Assembly (NCBI GenBank): GCA_937901895.1
Contig: CALGTD010000184.1
Span: 1 to 10,026, forward strand
Direction: 5' to 3'
DNA from: an uncultured Spartobacteria bacterium
GTDB lineage: Bacteria > Verrucomicrobiota > Verrucomicrobiia > Chthoniobacterales > JAATET01
Length of the DNA stretch: 10,026 bases
A model generated the notes under the pieces. It ran no database searches. It was given only the letters and a program-made list of their open reading frames with translations, and had not been told where the DNA came from. Within the stretch, counting starts at the first letter, position 1; every line of letters begins with the position of its first letter. Below, piece after piece: positions 1 to 6,903 of this stretch. The position numbers were made by a program, and so were the translations under genes.

Positions 1-8
1 GAACCTCA

Positions 9-72
9 GAACCTCCGCACAGCAGAACCTCCGCACAGCAGAACCTCCGCACAGCAGAACCTCCGCACCCCA
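9..72. repeat. Four tandem copies of a 16-bp direct repeat
   Basis: The unit GAACCTCCGCACAGCA occurs perfectly at 9-24, 25-40 and 41-56. A fourth copy at 57-72 differs in its last bases (CACCCCA instead of CACAGCA). Positions 1-8 (GAACCTCA) look like the end of a degenerate earlier copy, so the array may extend beyond the window. There are no unique spacers, so it is not a CRISPR array. All three forward frames are open through it, because a repeat of 16 lacks stop codons, but no start or protein family supports coding. It ends 16 nt before the CreB operator. Its function is unknown; it could be a slippage-prone minisatellite or a set of protein-binding sites. Confidence 0.9.
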
Positions 73-88
73 GCACCACTCAACGAAC

Positions 89-104
89 TTCACCTCGATT
101 TCAC
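89..104 (+). promoter_or_regulatory. CreB operator (cre tag), TTCAC-N6-TTCAC
   Basis: The sequence reads TTCAC CTCGAT TTCAC, an exact match to the direct-repeat cre tag (TTCAC, six bases, TTCAC) described for CreB-controlled promoters in E. coli. The two halves are 11 bp apart, one helical turn, as expected for head-to-tail binding by an OmpR/PhoB-type dimer. It lies 46 nt before the ATG of the first gene of the operon that encodes CreB itself. Scanning the window for TTCAC and GTGAA, I found no other pair with this spacing. This implies positive autoregulation of the whole operon, which is an inference. Confidence 0.85.
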
Positions 105-129
105 AGAGCGATCATCGGATTCCCATTCG
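100..129 (+). promoter_or_regulatory. Possible CreB-dependent promoter of the cre operon
   Basis: TTCACA at 100-105 matches the -35 consensus TTGACA at five of six positions and overlaps the second half of the cre tag. A poor -10 candidate, CATTCG, lies at 124-129 after 18 bp. If correct, the tag is centred about 40 bp upstream of the start of transcription, as in PhoB-type promoters where the activator box replaces the -35 element. The weak -10 makes the exact location uncertain. Confidence 0.35.
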
Positions 130-150
130 TGACGGGCAGCGTGGGTGGCG

Positions 151-1764
151 ATGAAAACGCAAATCACCCTGGCGCTTCTCGCGGCGCTCGGCGTTGCCAG
201 CGCGTCGGAACGCGCGGATGGCCGACGGCCGGCGGGCGAGGTCACGCTGCCGTTGTCGGAGGTCCTCGAATGGATCAAGCCCAAGGCGGCTCCGCCGTCA
301 CTGCCTCCGATTCGTTCCGCGATCTCGGGAGCACGATGGAAGCTGCGACTCGGCGAGGATTCCCCGCGCGCCGAGGCGGAATACGAAGTCGAGCTGCTGA
401 CGGATGAGTGGGCGGTCGTGCCCCTTGTCGGGACGACGCTGGGATTGAGGGCATCGGAGGTCGCCGATGGAGCGATTGTCTCCCACGAAGGGATGCTGTC
501 GCTGCTGGTGCGCGGTGCGGGACGGCGTGCGGTGAAGCTGGAGTTCGATGTTCCGGCGGCGGCGGTGAAGCCGGGAGGCGCGCCAATTGCGTTGAAACTT
601 CCGCCGCTGGCCGGAGGAAGGGTGGAGATCGTCAGTCGACCCGATGGGGTTCGGCCGTCGGTCGTCGTCGCGGGCGAACCTTCCGACGCGGCGGCCATCC
701 CTCCGGGCGGTGGGGAGCTGGTGGTTCGGATGATCTCCGACCGGCCGCCGGAACCCACGCCATGGGTCGGGGACGTGCAGGCACTGGTCCGGCAGGCGGG
801 AGGGCGGCTCGATGTGGACTGCCGCGTCCTGCTGACCGGAGAATCCGGAGACGGACAGGAGGCGACGATCCTGCTGCCGCGGGAAGCCCTTGGGCTGGCA
901 ATCACCGGCGACGATCTCCCTGGAGGAGCCGTTTCCCGGGAGGAAACCGCGGCGACGCTGCGATGGGCGACGCCGGGAATTCTCACCCGCGAGGTTCGCA
1001 TCCGATACGCGATTCCGCTTCCGACGGACGGAACGACGTGGACCATCCGGCTGCCCCGGCCCGACGGAAAGGCCGCCTTCCAGGCGGTGGTCGTTCCGGA
1101 GGCGGGCTGGATCGTGGGAGGTGCCGGGGGAAAAGCCCTCACCGAGCGGTCGCAATGGCCGGCCTTCGCGGTCGGCGCGGCGGACAACGACGCGGCATTC
1201 GCTTCCACGAAGCCGGAATTCGTCGTCGAGGCGAAGGCGTTGGCGCGGCTCGAGGTCGAGCCGGCGCGAATCGCCGCCGCGGTTTTCGAAACGCGCGTCG
1301 TGCCGGATGGAGCGACCCTTTCGACGGCGAAGTTCACGATCAAGCACCGTGGGGCGATGCGGTGGCGGTTTTCGCTCCCGGAGGGAACGGAGCTGCTGTC
1401 CTGTGAACTGGACGGCCGGCCGGTGAATCCGCTGGAGCCCGGCACGGGCATGCTGGAACTGCCGATCGGAAAGGGCGCCTCCGACGCCGGAACCGAACAG
1501 CAGTCGGAAGTGCGGATTTCCTTCACGGGCCGCCTCGAGCGGATTGCGCCGATCGAGGGACGGCTTGCGCTGGTGCTGCCGGTCACGCCGACCTTCATCG
1601 ACGAGCTGGCGTGGAGCGTCCGGCTCCCGGACGGATACGAGGCCACCGCCTTCGATGGAAATGTCCAGCCGGTGCCGGCGAAGGGCGCGCTCGGATTCCG
1701 CAAGCAACTGGTCCGCGGAGAGGCCGCGGCTGTCGAGATCTACTACCGCAAAAATTCCCACTGA
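151..1764 (+). CDS. Secreted protein of unknown function, first gene of the cre operon
   Basis: This 537-residue protein starts with a Sec signal peptide: MKTQ, then a hydrophobic stretch at residues 5-16, and an AxA site (ASA, 16-18) for cleavage before Ser19. There is no lipobox and no other membrane segment, so the mature protein should be soluble in the periplasm or released. The rest alternates short hydrophobic beta-type stretches with Pro/Gly turns, which suggests several beta-sandwich domains. Examples are the stretch before the LPEGTEL segment near 409-415 and the DGRPVNPL motif near 421-428. The only two mature cysteines, 224 and 418, could form a disulfide. I do not recognise a family. 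The gene ends 1 nt before creD, so the two are almost certainly co-translated and probably work together. It sits where creA lies in E. coli but is far too long to be CreA and does not resemble it. An in-frame GTG at 145 is an alternative start; ATG 151 gives the cleaner signal peptide. Confidence 0.85.
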   Translation: MKTQITLALLAALGVASASERADGRRPAGEVTLPLSEVLEWIKPKAAPPSLPPIRSAISGARWKLRLGEDSPRAEAEYEVELLTDEWAVVPLVGTTLGLRASEVADGAIVSHEGMLSLLVRGAGRRAVKLEFDVPAAAVKPGGAPIALKLPPLAGGRVEIVSRPDGVRPSVVVAGEPSDAAAIPPGGGELVVRMISDRPPEPTPWVGDVQALVRQAGGRLDVDCRVLLTGESGDGQEATILLPREALGLAITGDDLPGGAVSREETAATLRWATPGILTREVRIRYAIPLPTDGTTWTIRLPRPDGKAAFQAVVVPEAGWIVGGAGGKALTERSQWPAFAVGAADNDAAFASTKPEFVVEAKALARLEVEPARIAAAVFETRVVPDGATLSTAKFTIKHRGAMRWRFSLPEGTELLSCELDGRPVNPLEPGTGMLELPIGKGASDAGTEQQSEVRISFTGRLERIAPIEGRLALVLPVTPTFIDELAWSVRLPDGYEATAFDGNVQPVPAKGALGFRKQLVRGEAAAVEIYYRKNSH

Positions 1765-1765
1765 C

Positions 1766-2977
1766 ATGAAATCGCAACCCATCACCTTCCTGCGCATCCT
1801 GGCGATCGCGCTCATCTTCCTCTGCGCCGGGGCGGCGTGGCTCGTCCTTGGCTCCGCGATGCTTGTCCGGACGAACGACCGTGGCTCGGAACTTGGCGCC
1901 GCGGTGGACCGCGTCTGGGGCAGTCCGCTCACGCAAAAACATCCCGCGGCATGGTATCTGTCGCCCGCCGGAGAGCAGGGGCGGAAGTTCCTGCAACCTT
2001 CCGCCTCGTCGGTCGAGGTCGCGCTTGGCTTCGAGCCGAAGACGAAGGGCCTCCTCTGGCATCGCACGTATACGGTGCGGTTCCGCGGCGTCTACCAGAT
2101 CGCGAATCCCACGCCGATTCCGCAGACGATCTATGTCCGGTTCGAGCTGCCCGCCGGCGGAAGTGAACTGGAGGCGGCGGCATTCGAGCTCGGCGAGGGG
2201 GGCGACGCCGTGAAGGCGGTCGCACCGGTGGATGGGGCGCTGACCCAGGCCGTCGTCGTTCCCGCCGGCGGTGCCGTGCCGTTGACCGTCACCTATCGCA
2301 CGAGGGGGCGGGACTTCTGGACGTATTCCTTTGGCAATGCGGACCGGCTTCGCGACTTCCGGTTGAACCTCGCGACCGACTTCCGCGAGATCGACTTTCC
2401 CGCAGGCACCAGCTCGCCCTCGCAGCGCGAGGTCGTCGGGGACGGGTGGAGATTACAGTGGCAATACGACGATGTGATCGATCCGCGGGCCATCGGAATG
2501 GCGATGCCCAAGGTGCTGAACGCCGGCCCCATCGCTGCGCGGATGAGTTTCTTCGCGCCGGTGTCGCTCCTGTTTTTCTTCGCCGTGCTGCTGATCCTCG
2601 GCGCGGTGCGCGGTGTGAATCTTCACCCGATGAACTACTTCTTCCTCGCGGCGGGGTGCTTCGCGTTTCAGCTCCTCTTCGCGTATCTCGTCGATCACCT
2701 GCCGGTGTATCCGAGCTTCGCAATCGCGGCGGTGGTGTCGCTCGCGCTTGTCTGCGGATATGTGCATCTCGTCGCGGGACGACCTCTGCTGACGATCGCG
2801 CTTCCGGCGCAGGTCGCATTCATGGTGCTCTTCAGCGCGAGCTTCTTCCTGGATGGACTCACCGGATTGACCATCACGGTCGGGGCGATCGTGACCCTGG
2901 CGATCCTGATGGTCGCGTCGGCGCGGGTGGACTGGGGCGAGAAATTCCGGCGCACGAAACCGGCTCCCGCGGTTTGA
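1766..2977 (+). CDS. creD: CreD-family inner-membrane protein
   Basis: The 403-residue protein has one N-terminal membrane segment (about 8-30), a large extracytoplasmic domain (about 35-258) and five C-terminal membrane segments (about 262-282, 290-310, 317-337, 341-362, 366-386). This is the layout of CreD, which is about 450 residues in E. coli. The best signature is LHPMNYF at 286-292 between the second and third segments, matching LHPMQY in CreD as I recall it, followed by the same run of hydrophobic helices and a final VDW near the C-terminus (388-390). CreD is the most strongly induced Cre-regulon member in E. coli and is linked to envelope integrity and colicin E2 tolerance; its biochemical role is not settled. 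The extracytoplasmic part is shorter and diverges from the enterobacterial protein. The start follows the upstream stop by one base (TGA-C-ATG), implying translational coupling. Adjacent creB and creC confirm the assignment. Confidence 0.88.
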   Translation: MKSQPITFLRILAIALIFLCAGAAWLVLGSAMLVRTNDRGSELGAAVDRVWGSPLTQKHPAAWYLSPAGEQGRKFLQPSASSVEVALGFEPKTKGLLWHRTYTVRFRGVYQIANPTPIPQTIYVRFELPAGGSELEAAAFELGEGGDAVKAVAPVDGALTQAVVVPAGGAVPLTVTYRTRGRDFWTYSFGNADRLRDFRLNLATDFREIDFPAGTSSPSQREVVGDGWRLQWQYDDVIDPRAIGMAMPKVLNAGPIAARMSFFAPVSLLFFFAVLLILGAVRGVNLHPMNYFFLAAGCFAFQLLFAYLVDHLPVYPSFAIAAVVSLALVCGYVHLVAGRPLLTIALPAQVAFMVLFSASFFLDGLTGLTITVGAIVTLAILMVASARVDWGEKFRRTKPAPAV

Positions 2978-3003
2978 TTTATGGAAGCCGGACTGGATAG
3001 AGT
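2974..3003 (+). promoter_or_regulatory. Possible internal promoter for creBC
   Basis: TTGATT at 2974-2979 overlaps the creD stop codon. It is followed after 18 bp by TAGAGT at 2998-3003, four of six matches to each consensus hexamer. The -10 hexamer ends seven bases before ATG 3011, so transcription would begin at or next to that start codon and give a leaderless creB message. This would supply basal CreB and CreC independently of the cre-tag promoter. Confidence 0.45.
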
Positions 3004-3010
3004 GCGGAGG

Positions 3011-3700
3011 ATGTCCACGGCGCACCGCCCGCGTGTCCTCGTCGTCGAGGACGAACTGTCCATTCGCGATGCGATCCAGTATGCGATCGAGTCCGACGGA
3101 TGCGAGACCGCGTGCTGTGGCACGGGCGGGGATGCGCTGGAAAAACTCGCCGCGGGAGGATTCGACCTTGTGGTGCTCGACGTGGGCCTGCCCGACATGA
3201 GCGGATTCGATGTGTGCCGGAACCTTCGCGAACGCGACGCGGTGCCGGTGTTGTTCCTCACGGCGCGATCGGGGGAGATCGATCGCGTGGTGGGGCTGGA
3301 GATCGGTGGCGACGATTACGTGACGAAGCCGTTCAGTCCCCGGGAATTGAGCGCGCGGGTGCGGGCCATCCTGCGTCGCGCGCGAAACGGGAATGCCGCT
3401 CCGGCGACGGAACCGGCGGTGTTCACGGTCGACCGGGAGCGGTTTGAGATCCGCTACCACGGCGTCGCGCTGGAGCTTTCCCGCTACGAATACCGGCTTC
3501 TCGCGACATTAATCGCGAAGCCCGGGCGGGTGTTCACGCGGGCGCAGCTCATGGATGCGGCCTGGGAGGAGCCGGAGGCTTCGATGGAACGCACGGTGGA
3601 CACGCACATCAAGGGGCTGCGGGCAAAACTGCGCGCGGTGCGGCTGGATGAAGATCCGATCCGCACGCACCGGGGATTCGGGTATTCGCTCGAGACGTGA
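3011..3700 (+). CDS. creB: Response regulator CreB (OmpR/PhoB family)
   Basis: The 229-residue protein has a receiver domain at about 7-122: acidic pair Glu13-Asp14, phospho-acceptor Asp57 in LDVGLPD, Thr84 and Lys106 in the TKPFSPRE stretch. A winged-helix DNA-binding domain covers about 135-228. CreB rather than PhoB is indicated by VLDVGLPDMSGF, LFLTARS.EIDR..GLEIG, SRYEYRLL and the recognition-helix stretch RTVDTHIKGLRAKLRA (194-209), nearly identical to E. coli CreB as I recall it. CreB is phosphorylated by CreC and activates genes carrying cre tags; an exact tag lies upstream of this operon. Start choice: ATG 3011 leaves the usual short tail before the first strand and agrees with the promoter-like pair ending at 3003. 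In-frame ATG 2981, 3 nt after creD, is the alternative and would add ten residues. GGAGG abuts ATG 3011 and is too close to act as its ribosome binding site. Confidence 0.95.
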   Translation: MSTAHRPRVLVVEDELSIRDAIQYAIESDGCETACCGTGGDALEKLAAGGFDLVVLDVGLPDMSGFDVCRNLRERDAVPVLFLTARSGEIDRVVGLEIGGDDYVTKPFSPRELSARVRAILRRARNGNAAPATEPAVFTVDRERFEIRYHGVALELSRYEYRLLATLIAKPGRVFTRAQLMDAAWEEPEASMERTVDTHIKGLRAKLRAVRLDEDPIRTHRGFGYSLET

Positions 3701-5124
3701 GCCTCAGCGCGCGCATTCTTCTCGGTTTCGTCCTTCTCGCGCTGGCGGGCTTTCAATTCCTGTTCGATCCGATTCTCGACCGCGTCGAGCGGCAGTATCT
3801 GGAGGCGGCCGAGGAGCCGATGGTGGATGCCGCGGAGCTGCTGGCCGGCATCGTGGCGAAGGAAATGGAGGCCGGCCGGCGCGTCCCGAAAACGATCCGG
3901 GAGGGGCTCATTGCCGCGGGGGCGCGGAACCTCGACGCGCGCATCTACGGCATGGCGAAGCGAAAGGTGCTGATGGGCGTCTACATCACGGACGACCGCG
4001 GCATCATCGTGTTCGACTCGGAACATCCGGAGCGCGTGGGAGTGGACTATTCGTTTTTCAACGACGTCGGCCGCACGCTGGCCGGAGGCTACGGCGCGCG
4101 GTCCACGCGGAGCGACCCCGACGACGACCTGTCGTCGGTGATGTATGTGGGCGCGCCGATCATCGTGAACGGGCGGGTCGCCGGCGTGGTGTCGGTTTAC
4201 AAGCCACAGGGCGCAATGCGGGAATTCATCATGGAAACCCGCCGGCAGATTCTCACGATCGGCCTTGCCGCGGTGGCGGTGTTTCTGCTCGTCGGACTCA
4301 TTCTTTCCCGGTGGGTGACCGAGCCGCTTGCGCGACTGACGCGGCATGCGGAGTCGGTGGCGCGGGGCGAGCGTGCGCCGGTGCCGAAGATGCCGGGCAG
4401 ACAACTCACCGTGCTGGCCAGGTCGGTGGAGCGCATGCGCGACGCGCTGGAGGATCGCAACTATGTCGCCTCCTACGTGCAGACCCTCAGCCACGAGATG
4501 AAGGCGCCGGTCGCCGCGATCCGCGGCGCTGCGGAGTTGCTCGAAGAGGATCTGCCGGCGGTGAATCGCGAGCGGTTCCTGACAAATATCCGGACCGAGG
4601 CGGCGCGGTTGCAGAATCTGATCGAGCAGCTTCTCGCGCTGTCGTCGCTGGAAAGTCGAAGACGGCTCGAGGATCCGCAGCGCGTGGATCTCGGCGAGGT
4701 CGCGCGACGTGTTGCCGCGGAGCTGTCGTCGCGCGGAGGACGGGTTGACTGCCGCGCGGAAAATGGGTGCTTCGTCCGCGGCGACGAGTTTTTGCTCGAG
4801 ACGGCGGTGCGGAATTTTGCGCAGAACGCGCTGGATTTTTCCCCTCCCGGAGGCCGCGTCGAAATCTCGGTGGCGCGGGAGGGGGAGGAGGTCACCGTGC
4901 GCGTCACCGATGAGGGGTCGGGCATTCCGGACTATGCGCAGGAGCGCGTCTTCGAGCGCTTCTACTCGCTCCCGCGACCGGGCACGGACCGCAAGAGCTC
5001 CGGTCTCGGGCTGTGCTTCGTCCGCGAGGCGGCCGATCTGCACGGCGGCTCGGCGTCGCTTGCGAACCGCTCGCCGGGGCCGGGAGCGGTCGCCATTCTT
5101 CGTCTGCCGCAGGACGCGGACTAG
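3697..5124 (+). CDS. creC: Sensor histidine kinase CreC
   Basis: The 475-residue membrane kinase starts at GTG 3697 inside the creB stop (GTGA, 4-nt overlap), so the pair is translationally coupled. Order: membrane segment about 6-23; extracytoplasmic sensor about 28-182; membrane segment about 184-204; HAMP linker about 205-255; HisKA domain with phospho-acceptor His266 in SHEMKAP; HATPase domain with N-box Asn377 in NFAQNALDF, G1 DEGSGI (405-410) and G2 GLGL (436-439). CreC-specific hallmarks are YGARST (132-137) plus SSVMYVGAPI (146-155) in the sensor and GSGIPDYA (407-414) plus ERFYSLPR (420-427) in the ATPase domain, all shared with E. coli CreC from memory. Length is the same as the E. 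coli protein. In E. coli CreBC responds to growth and carbon status, and in other proteobacteria to cell-wall disturbance; the signal here is unknown. The stop codon overlaps the stop of the convergent gene. Confidence 0.95.
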   Translation: MSLSARILLGFVLLALAGFQFLFDPILDRVERQYLEAAEEPMVDAAELLAGIVAKEMEAGRRVPKTIREGLIAAGARNLDARIYGMAKRKVLMGVYITDDRGIIVFDSEHPERVGVDYSFFNDVGRTLAGGYGARSTRSDPDDDLSSVMYVGAPIIVNGRVAGVVSVYKPQGAMREFIMETRRQILTIGLAAVAVFLLVGLILSRWVTEPLARLTRHAESVARGERAPVPKMPGRQLTVLARSVERMRDALEDRNYVASYVQTLSHEMKAPVAAIRGAAELLEEDLPAVNRERFLTNIRTEAARLQNLIEQLLALSSLESRRRLEDPQRVDLGEVARRVAAELSSRGGRVDCRAENGCFVRGDEFLLETAVRNFAQNALDFSPPGGRVEISVAREGEEVTVRVTDEGSGIPDYAQERVFERFYSLPRPGTDRKSSGLGLCFVREAADLHGGSASLANRSPGPGAVAILRLPQDAD

Positions 5125-6815
5125 CCGCCCGGAGGCCGCTCGAGACCGAGCATTTCGTAGATATCCGGCTCCGGTGTCGGAGTGGGCGTCGGCGTCGGAA
5201 CGGGTGTCGGGCGGGGGGTCGGCTTCGGCTTGGGTGGACGCGGAGGCGGCAGCGGCCGGGTGTTTGCGGTAAGTTCCATGCGCCCGTCGTCCAGAGCGGT
5301 GACGCGGTAGGTGTCCCGCACATGGGTCTCCATCGCGGCGGCCTTGACCGCCTCCCCGAGGCCTGTGGAAAGGGCCACCGCGGCCTTCGAGGGAAGCACG
5401 ACTCCGTTGACCGAAACGACCGGGGTGACCACCTCGAGATCGCTTCCGTTGGTCGGGTATTCGTAAACGACCGCGTAGTCGCGGCCGCGCCAGGAAACCG
5501 TCTCCTCGAGAATCAACCGGTCCTTCGCAACGCGCACGCGGAGGGATTTGCGGGTCGCGTCGCCCGGCGTCGCCAACGGGGCATTCATTTCCACGCGTCC
5601 CGCGATGAAGGCATTGATGTCCGCCTCGGAAAGCGTCACCACGCGCTTGCTTTCCTCCCGTGGAGGGAAACCGAGTTTCGCTTCCTGGGAATTCAGAACG
5701 ATTTCGAGGACGCGCGCGGCATCGCCTTCGGAGGCGACAGCATCGGGCGCCGGGGCCGCCGAAAACAGGCCGCGGTATTGGTAGATGGCCCAGCCGAGGC
5801 CGCCGGCAACGATGAGGAGTCCGAGAATCCTCAGCGCCGGATTTCGTCCGAGCACGAGGATCAATCCAACGAGTGCGGCGAGCACCCACGGCCCGAAGGT
5901 CCACTGGAGGACGCTCCATGCGGCACCCGCGGGGAGCGTGCCGTTGAAGGTGAGACGGAAGTTCTCCTGGTAGTCCTCGCGCATCTTCCGGATGTCCTCG
6001 GCGCGACCGACCATGCGGGCTTCGCGACCGGCAACCCATTGCGAGCCATCGAACGCGCGGCCGGCCCAGAGGTTTTCCAGCGCGTCGCGGATCGGGACGG
6101 CCGCCGCTTCGAGCGCCGGGGCATCGTTTGGAGAGAGTCTGCACAGCTCATCGATCTCGAGGAGCTGGCGGGCGAGATCCTCGCGCTGCAGGGAGGATGT
6201 CGGCTGGAAATCCAGCGCGACGATCTCTGCGACGCGGGCGGAGATGTTTGTCTGTTGGGACGAGCCGGCTGCGGCGGTCATCCGATCGACCTCGGCCTGG
6301 AGTTGCGCGCGGATCTGCGGCCGCACGCCGGCCTGTGCCTGGTATTGGGCGATGAGCTTGCGGAGCTGGGTATCGGAGAGACGGGCGATGGCGGCGTCCG
6401 CCACGCGCGGCAGCACGGCGGTGACTTCCTGGCGCGGAACGACGCGGCGCCCTCCGGAGATTTCCTCGATGACCACGGCGTCGCCGTCCCGCCGGGCGGT
6501 GCGCGCATGGACGAGTTCGACGCCGTCCGGAGAGCGAAGAATGAAAAGGTAGGACACTGAGGCTTCCTCCTGCTTCGCGGGCGTGGCTTGCCGGAGGGGA
6601 ATGGCGTAGGCCTCCAGCTCGACGCGGCGGTCCGGATTTGACGCGATCAACTCCTCGATGGTCGCGAGCTTTTGCGCCGCGGCTCCGGGATTGGAAAGCT
6701 CCGCCTCGGTCGGTGGCTCGGCGAGGAGGTCGTCCACCGGGTCCGCGTGGAGCACCCCGGAAAGAAACAGGCTCGCGGCAAGCGCAACGCAAGCAATTGG
6801 AGGGAATCGGAGCAT
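5121..6815 (-). CDS. Exported membrane protein with Pro-Thr-rich tail, unknown function
   Basis: The 564-residue protein has a signal peptide (hydrophobic about 7-22, LHA cleavage site near residue 24). A mixed alpha/beta extracytoplasmic region follows at about 25-300, including a strand-rich patch at 86-133 and charged helices at 145-290. Two membrane segments lie at about 306-323 and 328-346. A C-terminal domain (about 390-517) opens with LSEADINAFIAGR (395-407) and continues as predicted beta strands. The tail (521-550) is almost only Pro, Lys, Arg, Thr and Val with Pro-Thr dipeptides, followed by a short acidic end, PDIYEMLGL. The LSE.DIN pattern ahead of a beta-rich domain is vaguely like YpmS/DUF2993-type folds, which is a weak guess. 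I do not recognise the family. The start at 6815 is chosen because upstream in-frame codons would bury the signal peptide behind low-complexity sequence lying opposite the helicase gene. The stop shares CTAG with creC, convergent. Confidence 0.85.
   Translation of the reverse strand: MLRFPPIACVALAASLFLSGVLHADPVDDLLAEPPTEAELSNPGAAAQKLATIEELIASNPDRRVELEAYAIPLRQATPAKQEEASVSYLFILRSPDGVELVHARTARRDGDAVVIEEISGGRRVVPRQEVTAVLPRVADAAIARLSDTQLRKLIAQYQAQAGVRPQIRAQLQAEVDRMTAAAGSSQQTNISARVAEIVALDFQPTSSLQREDLARQLLEIDELCRLSPNDAPALEAAAVPIRDALENLWAGRAFDGSQWVAGREARMVGRAEDIRKMREDYQENFRLTFNGTLPAGAAWSVLQWTFGPWVLAALVGLILVLGRNPALRILGLLIVAGGLGWAIYQYRGLFSAAPAPDAVASEGDAARVLEIVLNSQEAKLGFPPREESKRVVTLSEADINAFIAGRVEMNAPLATPGDATRKSLRVRVAKDRLILEETVSWRGRDYAVVYEYPTNGSDLEVVTPVVSVNGVVLPSKAAVALSTGLGEAVKAAAMETHVRDTYRVTALDDGRMELTANTRPLPPPRPPKPKPTPRPTPVPTPTPTPTPEPDIYEMLGLERPPGG
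5166..5255 (-). repeat. Hexanucleotide-like repeat encoding the Pro-Thr tail
   Basis: On the + strand the region runs as imperfect 6-nt units of the type CGGNGT/GGGNGT, which read on the minus strand as alternating Pro and Thr/Arg/Lys/Val codons. It encodes residues 521-550 of the exported membrane protein. Such extended proline-rich stretches often span the peptidoglycan or act as flexible linkers. The near-repetitive DNA suggests expansion by slippage. Confidence 0.7.
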
Positions 6816-6822
6816 GGCCGGG

Positions 6823-6851
6823 AAGCTGCCGTCTCGCGGACGAATTGGCAA
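6823..6851 (-). promoter_or_regulatory. Possible promoter of the minus-strand membrane-protein gene
   Basis: Read on the minus strand, TTGCCA (6851-6846) matches the -35 consensus at five of six positions. After 17 bp comes CAGCTT (6828-6823), a poor -10. The -10 hexamer again ends seven bases before the ATG, suggesting a leaderless message. No Shine-Dalgarno sequence is visible. Weak evidence alone. Confidence 0.25.
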
Positions 6852-6903
6852 CCCTTCGACACTTTCCCTGTGCAAACTTTCGTGGTGGGAGATAAAGGTC
6901 TGC

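Noticed and set aside
1..72. CRISPR array
   Set aside because: The 16-bp units are directly contiguous with no spacers, and no cas genes are present.
151..1764. CreA homologue in the first operon position
   Set aside because: CreA is a protein of about 160 residues; this one is 537 residues and shows no resemblance that I can see.
90..2067. Very long minus-strand open frames (537 and 589 codons) opposite the first two genes
   Set aside because: They are mirrors of GC-rich coding sequence. Their products are Arg/Ser/Pro-rich without domains, while the plus strand gives a signal peptide protein and a recognisable CreD.
3011..5124. PhoB/PhoR phosphate-response pair
   Set aside because: The sensor has the CreC-specific YGARST and SSVMYV motifs, the regulator has CreB-type receiver and recognition-helix sequences, creD is adjacent, and no pst or pho genes are present.
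5100..5140. Bidirectional terminator between creC and the convergent gene
   Set aside because: The stop codons overlap and I see no stable inverted repeat with flanking T/A runs around the junction.
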